Source: a virus. Taken from it: a DNA stretch of 24,761 nucleotides. The position numbers were made by a program, and so were the translations under genes. Shown in pieces: positions 7,849 through 15,357 of the stretch (position 1 is the first letter of the stretch; every line of letters starts with the position of its first letter). The DNA is taken from the IMG/VR virus record IMGVR_UViG_3300038713_000077, positions 1 through 24,761 of that record. One strand, 5' to 3'. Under the pieces are notes generated by a model. That model was not told the DNA's origin. It did not search any database and saw only the letters and a list, made by a program, of their open reading frames with translations.

Positions 7849-9762
7849 ATGAGTGGATATAATTTAAGACATTATGCACAAACATTTAACGATAGCAATA
7901 AAGCAAATGGTTCATCTACTGCGATACTAAACAAGTATCCTTTCATTTGCTCACGTGAAGCGTTATACGCCGCACTTAACACAGCAAACAAGTCAGGTGC
8001 ATTTACTGCCCAACGTAATCCAAACGGATACACAGTAACACAAATGACTGATAAGATTATCGCCGCGTGGGACAATATTATGTTCTACGATTGGGATAAT
8101 ACAACAAATACAATCGATGGTGGCAACTATGGTTATGTTTTACCAAGAGCCCTAGCAGGTGGTATTATCAATGGATCAAAATGGGATGATCCAGGCTTTT
8201 GGAGTTTTGAAGATAGATACTTTGTTCCATACAGAGGAACAGGAACACCAGCAACTGGAACACTAACAGCAGAAGACATTCGTAGTAATGCAGATATTAT
8301 ATTATTACCATCAAAAGTTTATACTATTAATACAACACAATATCAACAAAAGCCATTTTGGGGATTAGATGATAGAGGGTATATAGAAACAGTTTCAAGC
8401 AATACATATGTAAAAATTGCTCAAAATAATTATGGTAATGAAGCAGATGTTGATAGTGACAAACGAGTTACAAACATAACTGCACTTCCTGGTGCAACAC
8501 ACGATGATCCAAGTAATCTAATAAGCACAACAAGATTAAATCCGCAACTGTTAACATTGTATGACTATAATTTTTATCACGATGACTTAAATGTTAATGG
8601 AACACAATTTGATTATAATAATGCATACACTGGACACGATAATATAGAAACATCAACTAAATGGTTTGATTTGCGAGCGGCTAAGTTCTCAGTCACAACA
8701 TCTGGTGGTGCAGTTACAGCCATTACACCAGTGCAAAGACCAGATGGTGATGGTGTTCAGCGAACAGGTGGTTGGGGATATTCAGCAACCGATAATGATT
8801 ATCAAGAGTTGTATTTTATAGATAAAATTACACAAGCATCAACAAATATCCCAGCAAGAGTTTTATTCAGAACAAACACAGATTCAGATGTATCTGGTGG
8901 AGATAAAAAAGCAACTGTTGATATTACAGATGCAGATAGTGAGTTTTATGGTGGTGTTGGTCAAACATCAAGTTACGTTGATACAGCATATGCAGTATTT
9001 GGTTTAGGTAATCAAGGTGAAAATGTAGATCCAAGTGTTGATACATCAACTTCGTTTTCAACGAGAAACTGGCCAGGTGGTTATGATGCAAATGCTATAG
9101 ATCCATCAATAGTTCGTATTACACACGAAAGACCTGTATTGTCAGCAACATCAAGAAGTTTGAAAACATCTACAGTTGGAACAGGTGCACACAGATTACT
9201 GTTTGAGTTTGAGTATCCGCCAATGGATACTGCCGTAGGTGAAAGATTTATTAGAGCATTTGAAGAATATAAAGGTGCAACACAATCAATACAACTTTAT
9301 ATTCCTAATATGGCTATATCACATTGGGAAGGATATGTAGGAGAAAACTTTACAAGTAATACAAATACTTGGTCATACAATCAACCAGTAACTACAGGTG
9401 CATTAGGATCAGATACAATAACTATTGGTGGTCATATTCCTGGAGCAGGTGGTGTTCCAAATGGCACATATTTTACTACAAATAACAATGATAAGATTTA
9501 CAAAACTATTGACAGTTCTGGAAATGCAGATGACTATGGCAAAATAACATATCAGATTGAACCGCCATTAATAAGAAATCAAGCAGGTGCATTTCTTCGT
9601 TCAAACTCAAAATATCTAAATAGTCGTAACTCAGATGGATCATTAGACCTTAGAACAAAGTATTTCTTAGTTAATGTGTTCTTAGTAGATTCTAATTTAG
9701 ATTATACAATCGATGCCGCAGGACATTACAGAATGTCATTCAAATTTAGGGAAAATATCTAA
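7849..9762 (+). CDS. Distal tail / minor tail protein (Dit-like C-terminal region)
   Basis: The 637-residue protein follows the tape measure after a GGATAAGGAGA ribosome site. The N-terminal two thirds are rich in Asn, Asp, Tyr and Thr and match no family I know. The C-terminal third (about residues 440-637) looks like distal tail proteins: a strand with RLLFEFEYPPM, then GERFIRAFEEYKGATQSIQLYIPN, and a last strand ending YRMSFKFREN. Such proteins form the ring that joins the tail tube to the tip hub. The large N-terminal part could be a surface or carbohydrate-binding decoration. Position between tape measure and the DUF2163-like gene supports a tail-tip role. Confidence 0.65.
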   Translation: MSGYNLRHYAQTFNDSNKANGSSTAILNKYPFICSREALYAALNTANKSGAFTAQRNPNGYTVTQMTDKIIAAWDNIMFYDWDNTTNTIDGGNYGYVLPRALAGGIINGSKWDDPGFWSFEDRYFVPYRGTGTPATGTLTAEDIRSNADIILLPSKVYTINTTQYQQKPFWGLDDRGYIETVSSNTYVKIAQNNYGNEADVDSDKRVTNITALPGATHDDPSNLISTTRLNPQLLTLYDYNFYHDDLNVNGTQFDYNNAYTGHDNIETSTKWFDLRAAKFSVTTSGGAVTAITPVQRPDGDGVQRTGGWGYSATDNDYQELYFIDKITQASTNIPARVLFRTNTDSDVSGGDKKATVDITDADSEFYGGVGQTSSYVDTAYAVFGLGNQGENVDPSVDTSTSFSTRNWPGGYDANAIDPSIVRITHERPVLSATSRSLKTSTVGTGAHRLLFEFEYPPMDTAVGERFIRAFEEYKGATQSIQLYIPNMAISHWEGYVGENFTSNTNTWSYNQPVTTGALGSDTITIGGHIPGAGGVPNGTYFTTNNNDKIYKTIDSSGNADDYGKITYQIEPPLIRNQAGAFLRSNSKYLNSRNSDGSLDLRTKYFLVNVFLVDSNLDYTIDAAGHYRMSFKFRENI

Positions 9763-10328
9763 TGTCTAGAGGCGTAGCATCAGCAACAGCCACAGAACTT
9801 GCAACTAAAAACTTTAACTTAGTAAACTTGTTAGAGTTTCAGATTGTAAGTGGTTCTCACGTTTTTTTAACAGATGCACCAGTGGATATAACTTACAACA
9901 GTAATACATATCTTTCTACAAGAGGTATGTTAGGTGTAGGTGATATTACAGAAGAAGACCAACTTAAGATTGAAAGTGTTGATATTTCATTATCAGGAGT
10001 ATCAACAGAAAACGTAAAAGCATTTTTAGATTTTAATTATATTGACAGACGTGTCCTTATTCATAGAACAGTTATTGATGCAAACTATACTATTATTGGA
10101 ACACCTATCTTAGTATTTGACGGTAGATTGGATCAACCAAGAATACAAGAAGACTTCAAAGGTGGAACTGCTGTTTTGAGTGTAACAGCAACATCACACT
10201 GGACAGACTTTGAAAAATCAGAAGGACGTCATACAAACACTACTGAACAACAAACTTTGTTTAGTGGTGATAACTTTTTTGATAAAGCAACTGAAATACA
10301 AAAGGATGTAAAGTGGGGACGAAGTTAA
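9762..10328 (+). CDS. Tail tip protein, DUF2163-like
   Basis: The 188-residue product begins in a TAATG overlap with the previous gene. It has the run of short strands seen in DUF2163-type minor tail proteins. NLVNLLEFQIVSG is followed by a strand with a DAPVDITYNSNTYLS segment. Then come LSGVSTENVKAFL, a FDGRLDQPRIQEDFKGG motif, and a C-terminal HWTDFEKSEGRHTN...QQTLFSGDNFFDKATEI...KWGR region. In Rhodobacter GTA and related phages this protein lies next to the cysteine peptidase and hub, as here. Its 3' end overlaps the peptidase gene by 16 bases. Confidence 0.72.
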   Translation: MSRGVASATATELATKNFNLVNLLEFQIVSGSHVFLTDAPVDITYNSNTYLSTRGMLGVGDITEEDQLKIESVDISLSGVSTENVKAFLDFNYIDRRVLIHRTVIDANYTIIGTPILVFDGRLDQPRIQEDFKGGTAVLSVTATSHWTDFEKSEGRHTNTTEQQTLFSGDNFFDKATEIQKDVKWGRS

Positions 10329-10747
10329 TAAACACTTGGGCAAAACGATTGATTAACCAAAAGTTTACTTGGGGTATCAATGACTGTCATCAACTGCTAT
10401 ATGATTTTCTTAAGTTGCAAAACATTGATTGGAAAGATCCACACAACTATGGTAGTTTACGTGGAACATACAATAACAGACGAGAAGCATCACGTGTCGC
10501 AGAAGAAATGAAGCCAGTAAAAGAACAGTTAGAAGAACTTGGCTACACACGAAGACCGGTAAATAGAGTAGAAGCAGGTGATATAGTTTGGGTTCCAAAC
10601 AAAAAAGAAAAATATGATATGTATCTTCCTGTAATATATGGACAAACTTGTTTATGTTCAGATTTGAAAGATTTAGTTATCAAGCAAGTTCATATTGACA
10701 ATATAGTCAAACCAGGATGGGAAGTATTTAGGAAAGCATATGTTTAG
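10313..10747 (+). CDS. NlpC/P60-like tail-associated cysteine peptidase (DUF6950-like)
   Basis: The 144-residue protein starts at a GTG with AGGA about seven bases upstream. The N-terminal FTWGINDCHQLLYDFL segment (Cys25) matches the nucleophile helix of NlpC/P60-like phage proteins, and EAGDIVWVP near residue 85 matches their GDIV strand. Such proteins are thought to trim peptidoglycan during DNA entry. The order (DUF2163-like, peptidase, hub) is that of GTA and many siphoviruses. The catalytic His is not obvious: candidates are in the KQVHIDN segment, so loss of activity cannot be excluded. The start overlaps the upstream gene. Confidence 0.72.
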   Translation: MGTKLINTWAKRLINQKFTWGINDCHQLLYDFLKLQNIDWKDPHNYGSLRGTYNNRREASRVAEEMKPVKEQLEELGYTRRPVNRVEAGDIVWVPNKKEKYDMYLPVIYGQTCLCSDLKDLVIKQVHIDNIVKPGWEVFRKAYV

Positions 10748-12281
10748 ATTTTTAATTACACTTGCAATATTATTAGGCACAACATCACAAGCACACGCTG
10801 ATCCAGTAACTACAGGTGCGGCAATCCTTGGTGGTATTATGAAAGCCGCCGCAACAGTTGGTGCAATCTTTGGTGGAGGTGCATTATTAGGTGGTGCCAT
10901 TATTATTGGAACAGTTGCACTTGCAACAGCGGCATTAAAAAGAAAAAGACAACAACAAAGTGCTGGAGCGGCAGGGCCAACTGGTGTATTGATTACTAAA
11001 ACAGGATCAAGTGCTCCAATACCAGTAGTATATGGAACAAGACGTATAGCAGGACACAGAACATTTATTAATACAGATGGCACAGACAATGCTAATCTTC
11101 ATTTAATAGAAACACTATGCGAAGGGCCAATTGAACATCTAGACAAAGTATTTTTTAATGATGAACTAGTTGCAACAGCAACTACAAGTTCAGGTTCAAA
11201 TGCAAATAACTTTACGATTGAAAGCGATTACTCAGGCAAACTAGAAATATATTTCTATGACGGATCACAATCAGCAGAAGCAGGACAAACTATACCTGGC
11301 TTTAATGATTCAGACAATACAAAAGTAGGAAATAAAATTGCTTATGTTTATATTAAATTAATATGGGATGAAGATGCATATGGATCAGGTGCTCCACAGA
11401 TTACTTACTTGATAAAAGGTAAAAAGATACCAGCGATTGGTGGTGTAGAATCAAATGATGCTTCAGCAAGTTTATCATTCTCAGCCAATCCAGCAAGATG
11501 TATATACGATTATCTTACAAATACTTTATATGGTAAAGCAATACCAAAAGATTTATTAGACACAACTACATTTAATAACGCAAAAACATATTCAGATGAA
11601 ACAGTAGATAAAACAGCAAGTGATTCAACGCAAGTCACTCGATATGAATGTAACGCATTCATAGATACAGATGCAAGTGTATTGTCCAACCTACAAGAAC
11701 TATTAACTACTTGTCGTGCTGGCTTAATCACTGGAGACAAATACAAACTATTAGTAGATGAACCAGTATCGGCAAGTGGTGTTAGTATCAATGATGATAA
11801 TATTGTTGGTAATATAAACTTTACACAAGCAAACAAAAAGACTTTATTAAATTCATTAAAAGTAACTTTCCCTGATGAGGCAAGTGAGTTTAACTTTCAA
11901 GAAAACATTACAACTGTAGCAAGTTCAACACTACAAGGTAGTTCACACGATAACATAGTGTTAAATCAAGATATGCAACTTAATCATACTACAAACAAAG
12001 AAATGGCTGAACGTATTGCGTTAGAAGAAATAAATCAAAGCAGACAGTCAGGTATTGTAGAAGTAGATGTAGATCCAAGTTTGATTGACTTAACTGTAGG
12101 AGATGTTGTTACATTTACAAATGCGACAATTGGTCAAACAAACAAGACTTATCGTATATTGCAAACAGTCGTAAAACCAGATAATATTATTACAATAAAT
12201 ATGAAAGAGTATGATAACAATGTTTATTGGGATAATAACAAAACATTTATAACTTCAAACAAAGATGATACGGATCACTAA
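10740..12281 (+). CDS. Central tail hub / host-specificity protein (gpJ/GTA type)
   Basis: The 513-residue product follows the peptidase (8-base overlap; AGGA eight bases before ATG). It contains hub-type segments: SSAPIPVVYGTRRIAGHRTFI, then LIETLCEGPIEHLDKVFFND, a region on TKVGNKIAYVYIKLIWD, and NPARCIYDYLTNTLYGKAIP. The C-terminal part has NKKTLLNSLKVTFPDEASEFN and a closing VGDVVTFTNATIG...YRILQT strand set. Hubs of this type close the tail tip and carry fibres. The N-terminus is odd: residues 1-20 look like a Sec signal peptide (MFRFLITLAILLG then SQAHA before D21), followed by a long Gly/Ala-rich hydrophobic segment (about residues 24-66) and a basic KRKR. Confidence 0.82.
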   Translation: MFRFLITLAILLGTTSQAHADPVTTGAAILGGIMKAAATVGAIFGGGALLGGAIIIGTVALATAALKRKRQQQSAGAAGPTGVLITKTGSSAPIPVVYGTRRIAGHRTFINTDGTDNANLHLIETLCEGPIEHLDKVFFNDELVATATTSSGSNANNFTIESDYSGKLEIYFYDGSQSAEAGQTIPGFNDSDNTKVGNKIAYVYIKLIWDEDAYGSGAPQITYLIKGKKIPAIGGVESNDASASLSFSANPARCIYDYLTNTLYGKAIPKDLLDTTTFNNAKTYSDETVDKTASDSTQVTRYECNAFIDTDASVLSNLQELLTTCRAGLITGDKYKLLVDEPVSASGVSINDDNIVGNINFTQANKKTLLNSLKVTFPDEASEFNFQENITTVASSTLQGSSHDNIVLNQDMQLNHTTNKEMAERIALEEINQSRQSGIVEVDVDPSLIDLTVGDVVTFTNATIGQTNKTYRILQTVVKPDNIITINMKEYDNNVYWDNNKTFITSNKDDTDH

Positions 12282-12284
12282 AAT

Positions 12285-13433
12285 ATGACTATTATTACAC
12301 CAGGAACAGCGGCGCCAGGATCAATCGTAACAGCACAATTGGCTAACGATTCAGTTGATGCTACAAAGATTAACTTTGGCACAGGTTCAAATCAAGTTAA
12401 TACAGATGACTTGCCAGAAGGTTCAACAAATCAATATCATACAAATGAACGTGTAGACGATAGAGTAAATGCATTATTACAAGCAGGAACAAACATAACA
12501 TTAACATATGATGATACTGCTAATACACTTACTATAGCGGCTACAGAAGATAATCTAGCAAACAATAGTTTATTTGACTTATCAGATGTTACTGGCACAC
12601 ACGGTGCAGGTAAACTGTTAGTCAATACAGGTTCTGCCTTTGCCGCAGTAGATGTGACAACAGATAGTATTACAGAAGGTTCAAGTAATTTATTTCATAC
12701 TACTGCAAGGGCTATTTCAGCAGTAGAAGGCGAAAGCACACTTAACTTACAAGAGGGTGTAACTGTTGATACAGATATTAGAATAGGAAACTGGGACTAT
12801 AGAAACAATTCAAACTTTCCTGTTACAGGAGTAAAGATAATATCACCAGAAGATAAAGTTAAATGGGCTATGATTAACTTAGAAGAATTTGGTGGCAACT
12901 TAGCAGATGCAGATGACAAACCATTTAATATCAATAACCCTACAATAGCAGGTGTAGTTCACGGTGGAACAGAAGCATCACCTACAGCAGTAGGATCTGG
13001 TATAAGAACTATGGTAGTTGCAGGTTCTCCACGTTTCGGAACAGGTAATGGAGATATAGATACAACTGCACAAATAACTTTTTTCACCGCAGAAGCACAA
13101 TCATCAACTAATCGTGGGGCAGAGATGATATTTAAGGTTACCCCAACAACAAGAACTGGTATGGAAGATTGGCTAAAAGTAAATGCTACAGCATTAACTA
13201 ATCTTAATATAGCATATGACCCAAATGGTAGTTTTCAACAAACCGTATTGTCCACGCAGTCAACTAACGGTTTTCAAATAGATGATACTGTAAAAATGAA
13301 TAATGCTATATTCAAAGTAGCCAACTTATCAAGTGATCCTACAACAGGCAATGAAGCAGGAAACATATATTTTAATACAACCGATAACAAGTTTAGAGGT
13401 TACAATGGAACAGCGTGGGTAGATTTATCATAA
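12285..13433 (+). CDS. Tail fibre-like / tip-associated protein
   Basis: The 382-residue protein lies just after the hub. It begins with a fibre N-terminus (GTAAPGSIVTAQLANDSVDATKI) and holds two copies of the EGS(S/T)N-x-(Y/F)HT...R motif (residues about 45 and 129) common in marine phage fibres. Residues about 166-299 form a module that is paralogous to one in the long fibre at 19183-22152. It ends with the common AGNIYFNTTDNKFRGYNGTAWVDLS tip. A role in host recognition is inferred from these repeats and position. The start has no strong ribosome site and probably depends on translation of the hub. Confidence 0.75.
   Translation: MTIITPGTAAPGSIVTAQLANDSVDATKINFGTGSNQVNTDDLPEGSTNQYHTNERVDDRVNALLQAGTNITLTYDDTANTLTIAATEDNLANNSLFDLSDVTGTHGAGKLLVNTGSAFAAVDVTTDSITEGSSNLFHTTARAISAVEGESTLNLQEGVTVDTDIRIGNWDYRNNSNFPVTGVKIISPEDKVKWAMINLEEFGGNLADADDKPFNINNPTIAGVVHGGTEASPTAVGSGIRTMVVAGSPRFGTGNGDIDTTAQITFFTAEAQSSTNRGAEMIFKVTPTTRTGMEDWLKVNATALTNLNIAYDPNGSFQQTVLSTQSTNGFQIDDTVKMNNAIFKVANLSSDPTTGNEAGNIYFNTTDNKFRGYNGTAWVDLS
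12780..13180 (+). repeat. Fibre module, copy A (paralogous to 21319-21720)
   Basis: The encoded segment shares an ordered set of landmarks with residues about 713-846 of the long fibre: V(K/A)W-x-x-I-x-x-x-EF-G, a KP(F/I)N segment, then a short hydrophobic MVV or LVV strand, S-x-x-RG-x-E, and T-x-x-x-ME before a final KV strand. Similarity is in protein only. Confidence 0.6.
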
Positions 13434-13651
13434 TGTTAGAACAAAAAGCAAATACAATGAATAGTTATACTGTGATGCGTTTAGATTTTATGCTTGACAG
13501 ATACAAAGATTTTGGGTTCATTGATTTATCTGAACTACACGAATTCGTTATTGAGTTCAGAAAATTACCGAAAGAAAAACAAGAGAAGTATGCATTCTTA
13601 TTAGATGAGTGTGCAGAACTATTTGACGAGAGCGAACAACCGGTGAATTGA
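13433..13651 (+). CDS. Small acidic protein of unknown function, 72 aa
   Basis: The preferred start is the ATG in the TAATG overlap with the previous gene; a GTG 18 bases upstream would add six residues inside the fibre gene. The product is helical and acidic, with a basic/hydrophobic N-terminal half (VMRLDFMLDRYKDFGFIDLSELHEFV) and an acidic C-terminus (LLDECAELFDESEQ). No family is recognised. It opens the string of small genes at the end of the late block, and the next gene starts one base after its TGA. Confidence 0.7.
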   Translation: MLEQKANTMNSYTVMRLDFMLDRYKDFGFIDLSELHEFVIEFRKLPKEKQEKYAFLLDECAELFDESEQPVN

Positions 13652-13652
13652 T

Positions 13653-13904
13653 ATGGCAAAGAAACCAACAACATTAAGTGCAACAGTTATTAAGAGTTTA
13701 CGTGCAAGAGCAAAGACAACTAAAAGATATAACTTTACAGACTTAGCGAAAGTATATCGTAGAGGTCAAGGTGCATATTTAGGTGCTGGATCAAGACCAG
13801 GAGTATCTATGAGTGCGTGGGCTTTTGGTAGAGTAAATAGTTTTATCAGAGGCGGAAGACACGACCAAGATATTCGTAGAGCCGCCGCAAAAAGGAACAA
13901 ATGA
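13653..13904 (+). CDS. Small very basic protein, 83 aa (possible DUF5824-like module)
   Basis: The product is rich in Arg, Lys and Ala. It has a recognisable order of motifs: SLRARAKTTKRYNFTDLAKVYRRGQGAY, then GSRPGVSMSAWAFGRVNSFIRGG, and a basic tail. Similar KARAKKSG...VYRRGxGAY...S.xxWAxARVNSF segments occur in other marine phage and large DNA virus proteins; I associate them with a domain of unknown function (possibly DUF5824), from memory and not certain. The basic charge and virion-linked context suggest an internal head or DNA-associated protein, which is inference. Confidence 0.75.
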   Translation: MAKKPTTLSATVIKSLRARAKTTKRYNFTDLAKVYRRGQGAYLGAGSRPGVSMSAWAFGRVNSFIRGGRHDQDIRRAAAKRNK

Positions 13905-13905
13905 C

Positions 13906-14100
13906 GTGGCTAGTTATCGTGGATCACCTTGCAAAGGAGACTGTTCTGGACATCGTGCTGGCGCCAGATATGCTAGAAATGGTGGCAGAACACTTACACG
14001 AAGTAGTTCAAGTTTTAATAATGGTATGAGAATAGAACAACGTGCTATGAAAAACAAAGGTAAAAGAACTCGTATGAGTATTACAAGGAAATCAAAGTAA
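13906..14100 (+). CDS. Small basic protein with CxGDCSGHRAG motif, 64 aa
   Basis: The start is GTG, one base after the TGA of the preceding gene; AAAGGA lies about eight bases upstream. An ATG five bases earlier is in another frame. The N-terminus reads RGSPCKGDCSGHRAGARYA, a compact motif with two cysteines and a histidine (C9, C13, H16) that I recall as recurring in other phage proteins, often as a module. It is followed by SSSSFNNGMRIEQRAM and a strongly basic tail. Function is unknown. Its end overlaps the next start (TAATG). Confidence 0.75.
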   Translation: MASYRGSPCKGDCSGHRAGARYARNGGRTLTRSSSSFNNGMRIEQRAMKNKGKRTRMSITRKSK

Positions 14101-14294
14101 TGGCAAAGTATCGTAAAGTTGCAAAAGACAAAATGTCTGGAATACCAAAGAAGTATTTGAGCGGCACAGAAGGAACAAGAAGACGTAGATTAGCAAGTGT
14201 AATAACTAGAATAAGTAATTTATATAAAGCAGGTAAAAGAATACCTCAAAGTTTAATAGATGAAAGAATAAGATTAGGTAGAAAGAAAGATTAA
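14100..14294 (+). CDS. Small very basic protein with GIPKKYLSG motif, 64 aa
   Basis: The product is dominated by Lys and Arg. It begins AKYRKVAKDKMSGIPKKYLSG, followed by a helix (RRRRLASVITRISNLYKAGKRIP) and a basic end. A GxPKKYLSG...YKxGKxI pattern is familiar from other phages as a small module of unknown function. It starts in a TAATG overlap with the gene before, and the next gene starts in the same way, so the four genes here are probably translated together. A nucleic-acid-binding role is plausible from charge but not shown. Confidence 0.75.
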   Translation: MAKYRKVAKDKMSGIPKKYLSGTEGTRRRRLASVITRISNLYKAGKRIPQSLIDERIRLGRKKD

Positions 14295-14614
14295 TGCCAT
14301 ACAGACCAACACAAGCAATGAGAGATGCGGCACAGACTGCACTTAACTACAATGATGAAGTTGCACCATCACAAAGATGGGGAACACCTGTTGGCAGAAG
14401 ACGAGCAAGAAAGATTGTAAATAATGGTGAGTTCAATAAAACAGAAATAGCACAAATATTTGCATTCTTATCAAGGTTCAAAGACGAATATGAGAGACAA
14501 AGATCCGCAAAGAAATATGGTAAGGCATATATGGCGTATCTAGGATGGGGCGGGCCATCTGGATTAACTTGGGCAGAAGATAAACTCAGAAGATATGAAC
14601 GAGCAGGAGAGTGA
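14294..14614 (+). CDS. Small basic protein with GWGGxxGLTWAE module, 106 aa
   Basis: Residues about 6-100 follow a pattern I know from many phage head-region proteins: MRDAAQTALNYN, then GTPVGRRRARKIVNNGEFNKTEIAQIFAFLSRF, and near the end AYMAYLGWGGPSGLTWAEDKLRR. In other phages this module often sits at the end of head protease, portal or other virion proteins; its job is unknown. Here it is a stand-alone gene. It starts in a TAATG overlap and ends shortly before a GTG-started gene. Confidence 0.78.
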   Translation: MPYRPTQAMRDAAQTALNYNDEVAPSQRWGTPVGRRRARKIVNNGEFNKTEIAQIFAFLSRFKDEYERQRSAKKYGKAYMAYLGWGGPSGLTWAEDKLRRYERAGE

Positions 14615-14620
14615 GGAAAT

Positions 14621-14890
14621 GTGCCTAAGTATACAGTATTAAATCCAGACAAATTCAAATACGCAAACAAACTCAAACAAAGACAAAGACTAAAATCAGG
14701 AAGCAATGCTATTATATTAGTTGATTGCAATGCTGATTTGTCTCTTATACCTGCAGGCGTAACAATTACAACACCATTAGTGCCAAGAATAAACTTTTGG
14801 GAGATACATTTTGGTAAAAATGGTGAATATGGTGAAGAAAATATAAAAAAACTTGCAAAAAGACTTGACGCGGTCGCATTTATGTGTTAA
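14621..14890 (+). CDS. Small protein of unknown function, 89 aa
   Basis: The start is a GTG with GAGG five to eight bases upstream; the ATG two bases before it is in another frame. The N-terminus is basic (PKYTVLNPDKFKYANKLKQRQRLK). The rest looks alpha/beta, with a hydrophobic strand (AIILVDCNADLSLIPAGVTI) and a C-terminal helix ending in FMC. No family is recognised. It is the last gene before the intrinsic terminator, so it closes the late operon. Confidence 0.72.
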   Translation: MPKYTVLNPDKFKYANKLKQRQRLKSGSNAIILVDCNADLSLIPAGVTITTPLVPRINFWEIHFGKNGEYGEENIKKLAKRLDAVAFMC

Positions 14891-14907
14891 TATAGAATCA
14901 TAATAAT

Positions 14908-14959
14908 AAAAGGTCTAAAATATCCCCTTTTGTTGTTAAAATTGTAAGAAAAATTCTTA
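14908..14959 (+). other. Two weak hairpins after the last late gene
   Basis: AAAAGG (14908-14913) can pair with CCTTTT (14926-14931), followed by a T-rich run. TAAGAA (14945-14950) can pair with TTCTTA (14954-14959). They precede the strong terminator and may be weak accessory terminators or chance pairings in AT-rich DNA. Confidence 0.3.
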
Positions 14960-14980
14960 TAGTTTTTACTGTCCTTGTAT

Positions 14981-15017
14981 AATAGGCTCATTTTTTCGGA
15001 TTTGAGCCTATTTTTTT
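14981..15017 (+). terminator. Strong rho-independent terminator of the late operon
   Basis: A perfect 10-bp stem (AATAGGCTCA at 14981-14990 with its complement at 15003-15012), a 12-base loop and a run of seven T at 15011-15017. It follows the last small late gene by about 90 bases and ends two bases before a -35 box. Confidence 0.92.
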
Positions 15018-15018
15018 G

Positions 15019-15047
15019 TTGACAATGATAAATAACTATGTTATTAT
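15019..15047 (+). promoter_or_regulatory. Sigma70-type promoter of the 15.1-17.5 kb operon
   Basis: TTGACA (15019-15024), a 17-base spacer and TATTAT (15042-15047): a perfect -35 and a five-of-six -10 hexamer. The start point would be near 15054, some 28 bases before the first gene. It directly abuts the upstream terminator. Confidence 0.88.
15031..15045 (+). promoter_or_regulatory. Candidate operator within the promoter spacer
   Basis: AATAACTATGTTATT is a perfect 6+3+6 inverted repeat lying between the -35 and -10 boxes and overlapping the -10. A nearly identical palindrome (AATAACAAGTTATT) occurs at 17530-17543 near the second promoter. A dimeric repressor bound here would block RNA polymerase. 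AT-rich palindromes can arise by chance, so this is a hypothesis. Confidence 0.5.
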
Positions 15048-15081
15048 AGAATCATCATTTAACAATATAGGAGATTAGAAA

Positions 15082-15357
15082 ATGAAACAGACAGACTATA
15101 AGTTTGAAAAAGTATTAACAAGACCTGAGGCTGTAAGAAATTCAGCCCGTGTATCGGCTAATGAAATTGCCAAGTTCGTAAAGGACTTAAGGAAGCAACG
15201 ATATGGTCAAAAAGGTTTTGAGGAACTTGCTTGGGGATCAGTTGAGTTTTTCTCAAAGCATTACATTAAACAGTTGAGACGAGTTGCTAGAAAAAAAGAT
15301 AGTTACTTTGTAGAACTAGATAAGAGTATGACCGATGAATACGAAAACAAACAGTAA
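15082..15357 (+). CDS. Unknown basic protein, 91 aa (first gene of the cassette)
   Basis: The gene begins after ATAGGAGATT, a good ribosome site, about 35 bases downstream of a strong promoter, so it is probably the first and best-expressed gene of its operon. The product is helical and basic: TRPEAVRNSARVSANEIAKFVKDLRKQRYGQKGF, then ELAWGSVEFFSKHYIKQLRRVARKK, and an acidic end. The N-terminal part might hold a DNA-binding helix pair, but no family is recognised. Its 3' end overlaps the next gene by 23 bases. Confidence 0.8.
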   Translation: MKQTDYKFEKVLTRPEAVRNSARVSANEIAKFVKDLRKQRYGQKGFEELAWGSVEFFSKHYIKQLRRVARKKDSYFVELDKSMTDEYENKQ

